This document shows positions 8,483 to 20,000 of a DNA stretch of 64,000 nt, piece after piece. This DNA comes from Dactylis glomerata (lineage: Eukaryota > Streptophyta > Magnoliopsida > Poales > Poaceae), in the NCBI GenBank assembly GCA_007115705.1, contig QXEO01000546.1, positions 9,709,007-9,773,006 of the forward strand. The letters are read 5' to 3'. Position 1 is the stretch's first letter. The number at the start of each line of letters is the position of its first letter. The position numbers and the translations under genes are program-made. The notes beneath the pieces are model-generated. The model worked only from the letters and a program-made list of their open reading frames with translations, ran no database searches and was not told the DNA's origin.

Positions 8483-11400
8483 ATGGCATCTTCAAGCATG
8501 ACGGGCACCTCGGCCTCTGAGGAAAATACCTCGGCCCGAGCCCAAGGACGCTCCGGCTGGGAGGGGTCGGAGGTTACTCCGGCCGACATATCCTGGGTCA
8601 CCTCCACCAGGAGAGTCCCGGAGGGCGTAGCATGCCGGCTACCAGCAGGAGAAACTGTGCCGGCACCTGAGCCTGGCGAACGCGTCGTCTTCCTCGCCCA
8701 CTTCGAGCGTGGCTTCGGCCTGCCGGCATCGGACTTCTTCCGGGATTTCCTCAACACCTACGACCTACAACCTCATCATATCCCGGCCAATGCCGTGATG
8801 ATCCTCTCCGCCTTCGCTGCTTTTTGCGAGGGCTATGCCGGCATAGTGCCCCTTACTCAAGGCTGGGCGAAGTACTTCCAACTGCGGAAGCAAGTCGTCC
8901 AAGAGCCGCCCCGGAGCAAGGACGACCCGCCGGAGACGGCCCAGGAAAAGAAGGACCGCCCCATGACCCTCTGCGGCGCGGCCACCATCATGTCCCGAAA
9001 GGGCTCGGACTTCCCCAAGGTGGAACTCCTGGAATCTTGCAAGAAGTGGCAGAAAAGCTTCTTCTACGTCAAGAACACCACCGACGAGGATCTGCTCAAC
9101 CTGCCGCCATTTGTGGACGAGCCACCCTTGGCTATGACGAACTGGACCTACAATCCGAAGAACTCGGTGATGCCGGTGAATGCGCTTCACCGGGTTAAGG
9201 GCGAGCTCCTGGATGCCGGTCTTACTCCTCAAGACCTGGTGGCCTGCTATATAAGCCGGCGCGTCTCCCCTCTGCAGCGCCGGTCGCACAAGATCTGCCA
9301 GATGAGCGGGCCAATGGACCCCAACCGGCACTCCACACACGAGCTGACTCCGGCCGACATTCTGCGCCGGATTAAGGATGTCTGCAAGTCCTCTCAGGCC
9401 ACTTTTGCCTGGGGGCTAGAACCATACAGCCGGGATAGGCCCGCCCCAACGGTAAACCATCTTATCCGATACATAAAGTCCATGTCCGGCACATAGATAC
9501 TTAAGCCGACATATGTCTGTTTGCCGACACATATCGTATTGATCCGACATACCTCTTCCACCGGCATATTTCCTTGTCTGAATACTTGACTTTGCTGTTT
9601 ATACAGAAATTCAGCTTCCAAACCATGGAGAACTCCCGGATCAAGATCGCGGCGGACCGCACTGTTGCGGATGTTGAAGATCCGGATCATTGGGATAAGC
9701 TTCCCAGGAGCACCCGTGCTGCAGCTGCCATGGGTAAGGGCTCTTCATCCCGGCATTATACTCAAGACCGGAGTGAGATTGATTCTGACGAGGAGATCAT
9801 GCTGTACTATGACCCGATGCCACTTGCGTATGCCTTTCCAGAAACACCTATTGCTTACGAGTTTGCAATGCCGTCCTCAGCTATCCCGGACGATATGGTT
9901 ATCGACGCCGCCCCTCTGAACCAGGGACCTCCTTCCACCGGCGGACGTGCCGGCCGGAAGCGAGGGGTTAAGCCCCAGTCCGACACACCTCAGAAGTCGA
10001 AGAGGCAGAAGGTCGTCATGCCCATCCAGAAGAAACAGAGGCCTGTTGCCTCGGGGTAAGTTTCCTTTTCTTTGCATTTCCTCCGACATATCTCTTGCTT
10101 GTATTACTGACTTGGTGTTTTCTCTCTTTCAGAGCTCCTCTTGCGCCGGAACAAGCTTCTGGCTTGAGTGGCGACCCGAAGGTTACCAAGCCCGCTGCCC
10201 CTGCTACCTCCGACATTCCCTCTGCCAGTCACACGACCTCCCCGGCGCCGGCATCCTCGCCTGCGCCCGACAAGACCTCCTCCCCGGCGAAGGACGTTCC
10301 TCCGCCGGAACAAGACACCTCTGCCCCCGACGTCCACATGGACTCGGGGGCTCAACAGGAACCTCCGGCTCCTGATGTCCACATGGACACAGGAGCCCAC
10401 CAAGAAGCACCAGACTCCGGCGCGCCCACCAGCGACGCCGGCACAACTGAAGACGCCGGAGCAGACATCAAGGGTAAAGGCCCTTTAGTGCCGGAAGTCC
10501 GAACTATTCCGGATCCTGCCTCTGCTGGCCAAGATGCACCGGCCGCACCGGAACAGCCCGCGCCCAAAACTCCTTCTGCTGAAACGACTCCTGCACCGGC
10601 CAAGACCACGGCGCCGGCCAAGACCTCTGCCCCGGCCAAGTCCGGCACATTGAAGATCCAGCCGACCAAGTCCGGCACTCCATCCGCCGCCACTGCTCCT
10701 CCTAAGGCAACGCCTCAGACCAGCTCTGCTCTGGCCCTGCATCTTGGCAGGGCAGCAGCCCGGCCTGGCTACCGGCGCAACTTCTTTGACACGCCAGAAC
10801 TTGAGGGCATCATCCCCCTGGTGACAAAGAGTGACCAAAGCCTCGGGTCTCTCAAGGAGCGCTGCGAGAAATGGAATGACGCCGGCTGCCTGGACACAGC
10901 TGAATCCAAGAAGAAGAAACAGGCCGAAGCTTCAGCCACCGGCAACCCAGCTGATATCCTGGCCGCTAAGCCCATTCCTATTGCCTGCGAACTTCTCAGT
11001 CTTCAGCAACAACTTCATCGCCTGGCCGATGCCACCAACGTAAGTCCTTTACATATAGATATCCCCAGTCCCCGAAAATGTCGGCTGTCCGGGATACGGA
11101 CATCCGGGATTTTCCAAGACCTTTTGCACTTAGCTGCTTTTGCAATAAACTTTCCGACATATGAGCTCGATTCGAGCTTCAAATCCTAGTCACCGAGAGC
11201 CGGGATAGGTGCGCAGCACCTGTGCCGGGTCTCTACAATTTCACATCTCAATTATTTTTCAAATCCTCCTGACCGAGATATAAGCTCGATTCGAGCTTCA
11301 AATCCTAGTCACCGAGAGCCGGGATAGGTGCGCAGCACCTGTGCCGGATCTCCTATAGCATAAATAGTTCGTATAATCTTCAACTGTACTGGCATGCTTT

Positions 11401-12894
11401 AGTTATCTCATATCCCTTCAAATCCTAATACTTTTGCAGCGCATGAATAACGCCCGTGCCGACATGTTCCATGACTTGGTGTGCGAGCATCGGAAGCTTT
11501 CCGACGCACACAGCAAGCTCCAGCTGGAACTGTCCCAGAAAGGTAATTTCAGCCGACATACCTTGCCCCTTCTCGATAGACCTCTGGCCGGCACATCTTA
11601 ATATGCCGACACCTAATCTTTGTCCGACATTTCGCAGCTGGTGCCGAAGCCCAAGTCACCGAGCTTGCCAAGAGAGTGAAGGAGCTGACAGGTATGCCGG
11701 ATCCTCTTAACCTTGAACTAATCCTTCTGTACTTCAAATCCTTTAATCTTTTCACTGTTTTCTTTCTTCAAATCCTTGTTTTGACTTCAAATCTTTTCAG
11801 ACGAGAAAGCTGCACTGGAGGCACGCCACCAGGACTGTGTGTCCTCAGTGGATGTAGCCAAGCAACTGGACGACCGGGATGCCGGTCACAAGGCCGAGGT
11901 TGAGCAGCTGAAGGGCCGGATCACCGAGCTTCTGGACGAAAAGGAACAGAGGGAGGGCCTACTGAAGAAAACCCAGTCCCTGCTTGTCATCTCCGAGACT
12001 GATGCCTCCAACGCCCACGCTGAACTGGATAGCCTGAAGGAGCAGGCCACCAAATGGGAGGTTACAGTTTCACAGCTGAATGCCGACCTTGCCAGTAAGC
12101 TTCAAATCCTTTCCCTTTATCCTTCCCGACATAGTGTAATTCTCTCCGGTATATTCTCCTTTTGCTAACATTGTTTCTATTCCTCAGACATGTTTCCCGC
12201 TTCCGTCGCAGACGTTGAGAGGGCTTTGCAGTTGGATCGAGAAAACCGGGGTGTTCCGGTTGACTCGCCCAACTGGGACATGTCGGAGCAGCTGTTGGCT
12301 CTGCAGTCCCGGAAGAACGCCATGTCGCTCTACACTGAAGAACTCTTCTATGGCGCCCAGGAGGCATTCTCTGCCCTCTGGCCGGGACAAAGGACTCCCA
12401 CTGACCCCGTCGACCTCGGCAACGATCTGCAGCTGGCCAAGGTTCGCCTCCGGGAGTGGCGAGATTCCGGCGCGAGGGTTGGAGCTGACGAAGCTCTCAG
12501 CTACTTCTTGTCCTGGTATGAAAAGGCTGACTTGGAGACTTTGCGCACTGTGCGCGAAGGATCCATCTGGACCACGGATCCGGAACACATCCGGTGCCGA
12601 CGGGAGCTGGCCCACAGCTATGTGGACTATGCCGACACCGACGCCTTCGTTCGGGATATCCGTGAGTCGGAGAAGAAGGACGATGCCGGGACATCCGCCG
12701 CTGCTGAGGGCTCCGACTCCAGCCGGGATGAAGATGAAGCTGAAGAGGCCGACACTGATGTCCCGGAACAGGCATCTGCCCCGGGCGGAGGTGATGGCTC
12801 CATTCCATCTGCTGGGTCCGGCACTCCTGAAGCCGACATCTCCACCGCCACTGCTCCACCAGCCGGCGCCTCTGCTTCTGCCCCTGGTCCTTGA
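8483..12894 (+). CDS. Antisense accessory protein of the Tat element, seven exons, Transposase_28-like
   Basis: Exons fit at 8483-9451, 9607-10055, 10133-11039, 11440-11542, 11638-11691, 11801-12094 and 12188-12894. All introns are GT...AG and the frame is kept throughout, giving 1160 residues. Residues about 68-133 (VFLAHFERGFGLP, FFRDFL, LQPHHI, CEGYAGI) match the plant 'putative gypsy-type transposon' domain (PF04195). Exon 2 ends in a basic, nuclear-signal-like stretch (KSKRQKVV). Exon 3 is Pro/Ala-rich. Exons 5-6 form a heptad-rich coiled coil. The tail is acidic. Such antisense ORFs are known in Grande and RIRE2-type elements; the function is unknown. It converges on pol with a 651-bp gap. 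Exon boundaries are inferred from sequence only. Confidence 0.78.
11160..11352 (+). repeat. Tandem ~120-bp repeat in intron 3 of the accessory gene
   Basis: Two near-identical blocks, each with GAGCTTCAAATCCTAGTCAC and GGTGCGCAGCACCTGTGCCG, start near 11163 and 11283. The second part contains the palindrome GGTGCGCAGCACC. Confidence 0.75.
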
Positions 12895-13545
12895 CTTTGC
12901 AGCACAAACACTTTAAGTTTTATCAGATCCCCGGTATGCCGGGTGCAGATGTAATATACACGCTTAATTTCCTTTGGTTTGCTTCCTGAACAAGTTTTAT
13001 CTTGGTTTGCTTGTTACTAATGCCGGATCATCTTTTGGCTAAGTCACCGAGTTGTTTTCCTGTTTCCTCAATTTCACAACCTTGGCTGCTTGTCTACCTC
13101 AATTGGCTTTCGACGTATGAGTCTCAAGGTTGCTTCCTCGAACATACAGTACTTTAACTTTGAGACTTAGACTTCAAATCATCCGACACTTTAAATTTTA
13201 ACTTTAGCTTTAACGAAAATGTCGGTTCGCTTGCTTTGTATTTCCTTAGCCTTTTTCCATGTGTAGACAATCTCCGGCATCTACTCTTGCTAGCCATGAA
13301 GCCGGGTTTCGGACAGCAGCTGAGTCGAAGAGTGGCCTTTGGTGCCGACACATTACTAGGCCGACATAGGAAACATTCAAATAAAGCCAGCCGGCATATA
13401 ACAAAAAACTGTAAATAAACAACAAATATACCTCGGAGCTAGTTACCCGGCTTCTTCGGGATGCCGGTATTTCATTCATTAGTCTTGTGCCGGCACAACA
13501 CGCCGGCATACAAAGGAAAATATGGAAATACATACATTGTGTTGC
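12895..13545. other. Convergent 3' region between accessory gene and pol
   Basis: 651 bp with no coding sequence. It would hold the 3' ends of two convergent transcripts. Several CCGGCAT motifs and a TTCAAATC motif are present. No clear terminator is recognisable. Confidence 0.5.
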
Positions 13546-16500
13546 TCAGGAGTAAAAGGGGCGCAGTAGAGCTATGTTCCATGGCCTCTTGGTTTCTTCT
13601 CCGGACCTGTCCACCTTATTCTTCTTGGGGTCCTGCGCATCTATAAGATAATAGGCATCATTGTGCAGAGCTCTGCTCACAATGAATGGCCCCTCCCATG
13701 GAGGAGTTAACTTATGTCGGCCTTCTGTTCCTTGCTTTAGCCGGAGTACTAGATCTCCCTCTTGAAATCTCCTTGGATTTACCTTCTGCGCATGATAGCG
13801 TCTGAGGTTCTGCTGATATACTGTTGTTCTTGACAGAGTTATTTCCCTTGCTTCCTCTAGCAGATCAACATCATTTTCTCTGGCTTCTTTAGCCTCTTCC
13901 TCAGTATATAGCACTATTCTTGGTGCATCATGTATTACATCTGTTGGAAGCACAGCTTCTGCTCCATACACCAGGAAAAATGGTGTGTAGCCTGTTGATC
14001 TATTCGGAGTTGTTCTTAAACTCCACAGCACTGCTGGCAGCTCATCTAGCCAACATCCCGGAGTTTTCTCCAGGGGCTCTATCAGCCGGGGTTTTATGCC
14101 GGATAATACTAGCCCATTCGATCTCTCTACTTGGCCATTGGCACAAGGGTGGGCAACCGACGCAACGTCCAGCCGGATTCCCACCTCCTCACAAAATCTG
14201 GCAAATGGTCCTTGGGCAAAGTTTGACCCATTGTCAGTGATGATGCTATGAGGAACACCATATCTCAAGATTATATCCTTTAAGAATTTCACTGCTGTGT
14301 GACCATCACACTTGCTTATGGGCTTCACTTCAATCCACTTGGTGAACTTGTCCACCATGACCAGGATATGGGTCATTTTCCCTCTGGCCGGCTTAAAAGC
14401 CCCGACCATATCCAGGCCCCAAACAGCAAAGGGCCAGGTTATTGGGATAGTTTTCAGGGCAGATGCCGGCTGATGAATCTGGTGGGCATATCTTTGACAC
14501 CCATTACATTTCCGGACCAAGTTTTCTGCCTCTTGCAGTGCCGTTGGCCAATAGAAGCCATGCCGGAATACCTTTGCCACCAATGCCCTGGACGAAGCAT
14601 GGTGACCACACTCCCCCTGGTGAATTTCCCGGAGCATCTCCAGACCCTCCGCAGATTCGACACATCTCTGCAATACTCCGGTGGTACTTCTCTTGTATAT
14701 TTCTTTGTTGATGATGGTATACGCTTTGGATCTCCTTATAACCCGGCGGGCCTCGGTTTCATCCGCCGGCACTTGACCATCCACCATGAAGTTCATGATA
14801 GGACGTGCCCATGAGGGCACTTCCCTGACAGTGAACACTGCCTGATCTATTTCCATCATTTCGACCGACACATAATCGATCTCCATGGGCTGCGAAGTCC
14901 CCGGGACTGAAGAATCAGTCCCCGGGTATGCCGGAGCAGTCCCCGGGTATACCGGCACAACCTCTTGGCACATTTTACCCTTGCCTTTAGTTTTGCTCCG
15001 GAATACTGTACTAACAGCATATGCCGGCCCAGTCCCCGGGACTGAGGAAACAGTCCCCGGGTTATCCGTCCTGGTTCCGGCATCTATCTCCATTGGAACT
15101 GCTTCGTCTGGACCTGGCGGGACATAAATGGAGGATGACTCCGGCGAGGGTTTGATCGATGGCCTCCTCAGATGCTCCAGCGAAATGCCGGGCGGGATTG
15201 AATCTCGGGAAGACCCCAGCTTGGATAATGCATCGGCTGCATCGTTCTGAGCCCGGAGAACGTGCCGGAACTCACAACCTTCAAAGTAACCACTTAACTG
15301 CTGCACTAGGAAACGGTATGATGCCATGTTAGCATCATGCGCGTCCCATATGCCGGAACACTGCTGAATCACTAAGTCAGAATCCCCGAAGCACATAATC
15401 CGGCGAATTCCTATGTCCTTAGACACCTTCAGGCCATGCACAAGTGCCTCATATTCCGCCACATTATTTGACGCTGCAAAGTGAATCTGCAGGACGTATC
15501 TCAGCTGGTCATTCTTTGGTGAACTGAGAACTATGCTGGCACCCAAGCCATGGATTGTCTTGGACCCATCGAAATGCATCCTCCAATAATTGGCATCTGG
15601 CAATGGTGGCTCATACTGTATCTCGGCCCAGTCAATAAAGAAATCAGCCAAGACCTGGGACTTGATTGTATCCCTCTTATCGTACTGCGGTGTATATGGT
15701 GAAAGCTCTATTGCCCACTTGGCAATTCTGCCACTGGCATCTTTGTTGCCTATAATTTCCGAGATAGGGGCCTCGGCCACTACCCGGATTGGATGTTCTT
15801 GGAAGTAATGCTTGAGCTTCTTGGCCGCCATATAGACACCATAGGTCATCTTCTGATAGTGGGGGTAATTTTGCTTTGAGGTGGAGAGGACTTCACTCAG
15901 ATAATATACCGGCCGCTGCACGGTTTTGCCTCCTTCCTCTCGCTCTACTACCACCACAGCACTGACAACTCGGTTGGTTGCCGCTATATAGAGCAACATT
16001 GGCTCCCGGGGCATCGGAGACGCTAATACCGGCGCTGTTGACAACAACTGTTTCAATTCTTTGAAAGCTGCATCTGCTTGCGTTGTCCAGACAAATGTGT
16101 CGGACTTTTTCATCAACTGATATAACGGCAAAGCTTTCTCTCCCAGCCGGCTTATGAAGCGGCTCAGGGATGCGAGGCACCCAGTGAACTTCTGTACTTC
16201 CCTCAAATCTGTCGGCGGCTTCATCCTTTCTATGGCACGAATCTTGCCGGGATTCACCTCAATACCCCGGCTGGAAACAAGGAAACCGAGCAACTTGCCC
16301 GCCGGCACACCAAAGGTGCACTTAGCCGGATTCAACTTCATCCGGAATCTCCTCAGGTTCCCAAAGGTTTCCCGGAGATCATCTATGAGAGTCTTGCTCT
16401 CCTTGGTTTTTATGACGATATCATCGACATATACCTGCACATTTTTATCTATCTGATCGTGCAAACACTTTTGCATACACCTTTGGTAAGTTGCGCCGGC

Positions 16501-17031
16501 ATTTCTTAAACCGAACGGCATAGTGAGATAGCAATAAGCCCCGTACGGGGTAATAAAGGATGTCTTTACTTGATCTGGCTCAAACAAGGGGATCTGGTGG
16601 AAACCAGAATAGGCATCTACAAATGATAACAGTTCACATCCAGCTGTGGAATCAATCACTTGATCGATCCGAGGGAGCGGGAATGGATCTTTAGGACATG
16701 CCTTATTCAAGTTGGTGTAATCAACACACATCCGCCATACTTTCACTATGGCGGGCTCGTCTTTCTTCTTTTCCACCAAAACTGGATTAGACACCCAATC
16801 CGGATGAAGTACTTCCTTGATAAAGCCAGAGGCTAAGAGCCTGGCCACTTCCTCCCATATGGCTTTCCTTCTATCGCCGGCATTCCGCCGGAGCGGCTGC
16901 TTCACTGGCTTAGCATCGGGTCTCACGTGCAATGCGTGCTCAGCCAGCTCCCTCGGCACACCTTGCAGGTCCGAAGTAGACCATGCAAAGATATCCCGAT
17001 TCTCACGGAGGAAGCTGATGAGCTCGCTTTC
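13546..17031 (-). CDS. Tat element pol: RT, two RNase H domains, integrase (assembly copy 1)
   Basis: The same frame as gag-protease, separated from it by one TAG (17032-17034). The first Met is at 16959; numbering below is from it, 1137 residues. RT spans about 40-240 with YVDD at 177-180. A degenerate first RNase H (about 290-430) is followed by a second RNase H (about 455-585) with Asp464, Glu504, Asp526 and Asp573. A Pro/Gly/Thr-rich linker with repeated VPGT/YPGT follows. The integrase has an HHCC finger (His780, His786 or 787, Cys818, Cys821) and a D-D-35-E core (Asp850, Asp909, Glu945). No other internal stop. It would convert element RNA to DNA and insert it. The identical copy at 29804-33289 is probably the same locus. 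Confidence 0.9.
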   Translation of the reverse strand, partial: ESELISFLRENRDIFAWSTSDLQGVPRELAEHALHVRPDAKPVKQPLRRNAGDRRKAIWEEVARLLASGFIKEVLHPDWVSNPVLVEKKKDEPAIVKVWRMCVDYTNLNKACPKDPFPLPRIDQVIDSTAGCELLSFVDAYSGFHQIPLFEPDQVKTSFITPYGAYCYLTMPFGLRNAGATYQRCMQKCLHDQIDKNVQVYVDDIVIKTKESKTLIDDLRETFGNLRRFRMKLNPAKCTFGVPAGKLLGFLVSSRGIEVNPGKIRAIERMKPPTDLREVQKFTGCLASLSRFISRLGEKALPLYQLMKKSDTFVWTTQADAAFKELKQLLSTAPVLASPMPREPMLLYIAATNRVVSAVVVVEREEGGKTVQRPVYYLSEVLSTSKQNYPHYQKMTYGVYMAAKKLKHYFQEHPIRVVAEAPISEIIGNKDASGRIAKWAIELSPYTPQYDKRDTIKSQVLADFFIDWAEIQYEPPLPDANYWRMHFDGSKTIHGLGASIVLSSPKNDQLRYVLQIHFAASNNVAEYEALVHGLKVSKDIGIRRIMCFGDSDLVIQQCSGIWDAHDANMASYRFLVQQLSGYFEGCEFRHVLRAQNDAADALSKLGSSRDSIPPGISLEHLRRPSIKPSPESSSIYVPPGPDEAVPMEIDAGTRTDNPGTVSSVPGTGPAYAVSTVFRSKTKGKGKMCQEVVPVYPGTAPAYPGTDSSVPGTSQPMEIDYVSVEMMEIDQAVFTVREVPSWARPIMNFMVDGQVPADETEARRVIRRSKAYTIINKEIYKRSTTGVLQRCVESAEGLEMLREIHQGECGHHASSRALVAKVFRHGFYWPTALQEAENLVRKCNGCQRYAHQIHQPASALKTIPITWPFAVWGLDMVGAFKPARGKMTHILVMVDKFTKWIEVKPISKCDGHTAVKFLKDIILRYGVPHSIITDNGSNFAQGPFARFCEEVGIRLDVASVAHPCANGQVERSNGLVLSGIKPRLIEPLEKTPGCWLDELPAVLWSLRTTPNRSTGYTPFFLVYGAEAVLPTDVIHDAPRIVLYTEEEAKEARENDVDLLEEAREITLSRTTVYQQNLRRYHAQKVNPRRFQEGDLVLRLKQGTEGRHKLTPPWEGPFIVSRALHNDAYYLIDAQDPKKNKVDRSGEETKRPWNIALLRPFYS

Positions 17032-20000
17032 CTATTTGGGATCCAAACTTGCCCCAACCAGGGCATGGCGCTCCGGGAAAGCTTCATCCAGAGGCACCTT
17101 TTTGACTTCCTTACTCACTTGAAAAGAAACGCTGCCACCGGGATTTGTCATGCCCGGCATAGATTTGCCGGCCACGACCGTCTCAGCAATCTCCACTGCT
17201 CGCTTGAGCCTCTTCCTCTCCTCTGCAATGATCAGAGTCTCGGCCAGATTGGATCCGGCGGTGGCACATGCCATCGAACGCTTGTAATCACCAATGATGG
17301 TGATCACTCCTTTGGGTCCCGGCATCTTCATCTTCAGATACGCCACATGCGTAGAGGCCATGAATTTTGCCAGTGCCGGTCTACCCAGCAAAGCATGGTA
17401 GGGGCTCTCCAGATCAACCACCTCGAACATGAGGTTTTCCACCCTGCAGTTATCCCGGCTGCCAAACATCACATCCATCCGGATCTTGCCCATCGGCGCA
17501 CACGAAAGTCCCGGCACAATGCCGTGGAACGTGGTCTTGCTCGGTTCCAGCATATTTTCCTTGATTCCCAGCTTCTCCATCGTATCCCGATACATGATGT
17601 TGATGCTGCTTCCATTATCAATGAGGACCTTGCTGAATCTTACGTTATTAGCCGGCCCGACGAATGTCGGATCCATCACCAGAGCATATCCGCCGGGATT
17701 TGGCATGATCCGGGGATGATCTGCCCTGTCCCAACCAACAGCCTGGTCAGACCAGTACATCAGCTTTGGCACAGCCGACATAACGGCATTCACCTCCAGA
17801 CACCGCCGGTACAAGCTCTGCTTGTCTGTTCTCTCGGTCTCAAAGACCATATAGCTCTGATCATACTCCTTGTACTCATTCCGGCCCGCTCCTGGGCCTC
17901 CGGCGTTATATTCCGGATTATAGCTCTGGTCAACTTGATTTACGCCGGCATTTCCGGCGTTGCTCTGATTCCCCGGATTAACCGGCCTAGGTGGGACTGC
18001 AATCGTATTGGCCCCTGTCAACGGCGATGGAGCTGCCGGGACAGAGGGTCTAGCCGGTCCCCAGGGACCTGCACGACCTGCTAATATGTCGTCCAGCCAT
18101 GAACAGTTCCTTGTCAAATGGTTTGCCGGCTTTCCCGGCTGGAATGTGTGGAACACACAAGGCTTGTCCATGGCAAGACCCACAGTATACTTCGGCCACT
18201 GCTTCTTCTGGCCGGCGGCTCCGCCGGCATTCTTGTTGGTCCAGACATTCTTCTTCTGGAACGGCTGTGCTTGCTGCTGCGGCTGCTGCTGAGGCTGCTG
18301 ATAGTTCTCATATCTCGGACGCTGGCTACTGCCGGCGCCCCCTTGCTCTTCCTCCACAGCTGCAACTTGTGCTGCCCCATACCGGTGATCCGGCCTTTCA
18401 TCTCTTCTCTTGTTCCGGTTATCAGTGCGATAATATTGCCCTGATCTCCCGGCATTGCTGGTGTTCCCCTGGGTTTGCCCCTGTCCTTGTGAATCGAGAC
18501 TGGGCTGCATGGGATCTCCCAGAGCATAACTATCAGCGATCTTGATTGTTTCGGCCAGCGTGGCCGGCATTTGCCTCTGAAGCTTTTGCCACAGCATGGT
18601 GCCATGCCGGCACCCATGAGCGAACCACATGATGGCCTGCTGCTCATTGATTCCTTCGCAGGAATTGCGCAACGTGCACCACCTGGTCAGATAGTCACGG
18701 TCAGTCTCATTCACTCCTTGCCGGCAGTTAGCCAGCTGCTGCGGACGGTTGGGCCTCTTGTATGTACTGGTAAAGTTCGACACAAACTGCTCTTCGAAAT
18801 CAATCCAGCCGTTGATACTTCCGGCCGGCAAATTATTCAGCCATATCCTGGCTGGACCTTCCAACATCTGCGGCACATATCGTACCGCCCATCTGAGGTT
18901 TCCTCCGGCGATGTTCACCGTTGTGGAGTAATCCTCCAACCAATCTTCCGGCTTCGTACTGCCATTATATGTCCTCGCGCCACGCGCGAGCTGGAAGAAG
19001 TAAGGCACCGGCTCCCCCATAATCCGGGGTCCGAAACACATAGGGCCCGGAGCTCCTTGTCTCTCCACCAACTCTGATTGGTGGATCTTGTCCAGCTTGA
19101 AACGTGCATCATTGGCTTCCAAGGACCGAGGTCCAAGCCGGGATGCTATTGGGCCTGCGATCATCTGCTGCTGCTGCTCCGGCTGATGCTGCTCACTATG
19201 CCGGCCTTGCTGGTGCTGCTGCTGATATCCCGCCCTGGCAAGGGCGGAATTGCCGTCATCCTCTCGATGTCCCGGATGGCCTGCACCCTGCTGCTGCGCT
19301 GCACCTCCGGCGCCCTGTTGCTGACGCCGGGCTGCACTGTTACTCCGGCCACCACCGGCCGCGCCTGCTTCATGCCCGGCCGGCACACTCTGGCCGGGCT
19401 TCTTGCTGCCGACATACTTGTCAGCTTGGCCGACATTCTTTTGCACCATCGCCTGCTTTCCGGCGGCAGCCGGATCGTAAACCTGGATCTGCTTGTCCCG
19501 GCGGCCAGAGGTCACACTTCCGGCACGCCGGGCGCTAGGATGCGGGGACGAGGCTTGGCCCCTCGACCTCGCGCCGGCACCTCCCGCCGACACAATGTAC
19601 TGAGACGCCCCGGCACCCGGGTTTGCCTTCTTAAAGGCCTCCTGCTGCTTTGTAGCTTCAGACAAAAGTTGGTTAAGCCGGGCTTGCTGCTCACGCAGTG
19701 CTTCGCCGGATAAACAAGATAAATCCTTAGTTACCTCGGCCGCCGCTCTAAGATTCTTTACTGGCGAACTATAGACTACCTTAGGCACAGTACTAGTTGC
19801 GGTATGACTCTTATCTCTAGCATCTTTTCCTATCTCAGCATTAAGATTTCTGCCTCTAGTTCTAACCTCTTCTATCCGGCTAGGCCGGATTACTACAGGA
19901 GTAAAACCATGGGCTGCCTCATACTCACGGAGTTGCCGGTTAAACCGTTCGCGCTCCTGGTTCATGGCCAGGGCCTCGTCGACGAGGGCCTGACGAGATC

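Noticed and set aside
12215..12916. 233-residue plus-strand frame overlapping exon 7 of the accessory gene
   Set aside because: A shifted reading of the GC-rich exon; the other frame joins the coiled-coil exons through canonical splice sites.
16927..18084. 385-residue plus-strand open frame (copy at 33185-34342)
   Set aside because: It is antisense to gag-protease/pol, has His/Arg-rich low-complexity content and no known motif; the minus strand carries clear catalytic motifs.
19104..19713. Leu-rich plus-strand frames that look membrane-like
   Set aside because: Antisense of the Gln/Ala-rich N-terminal part of gag; CTG-rich complement of CAG codons.
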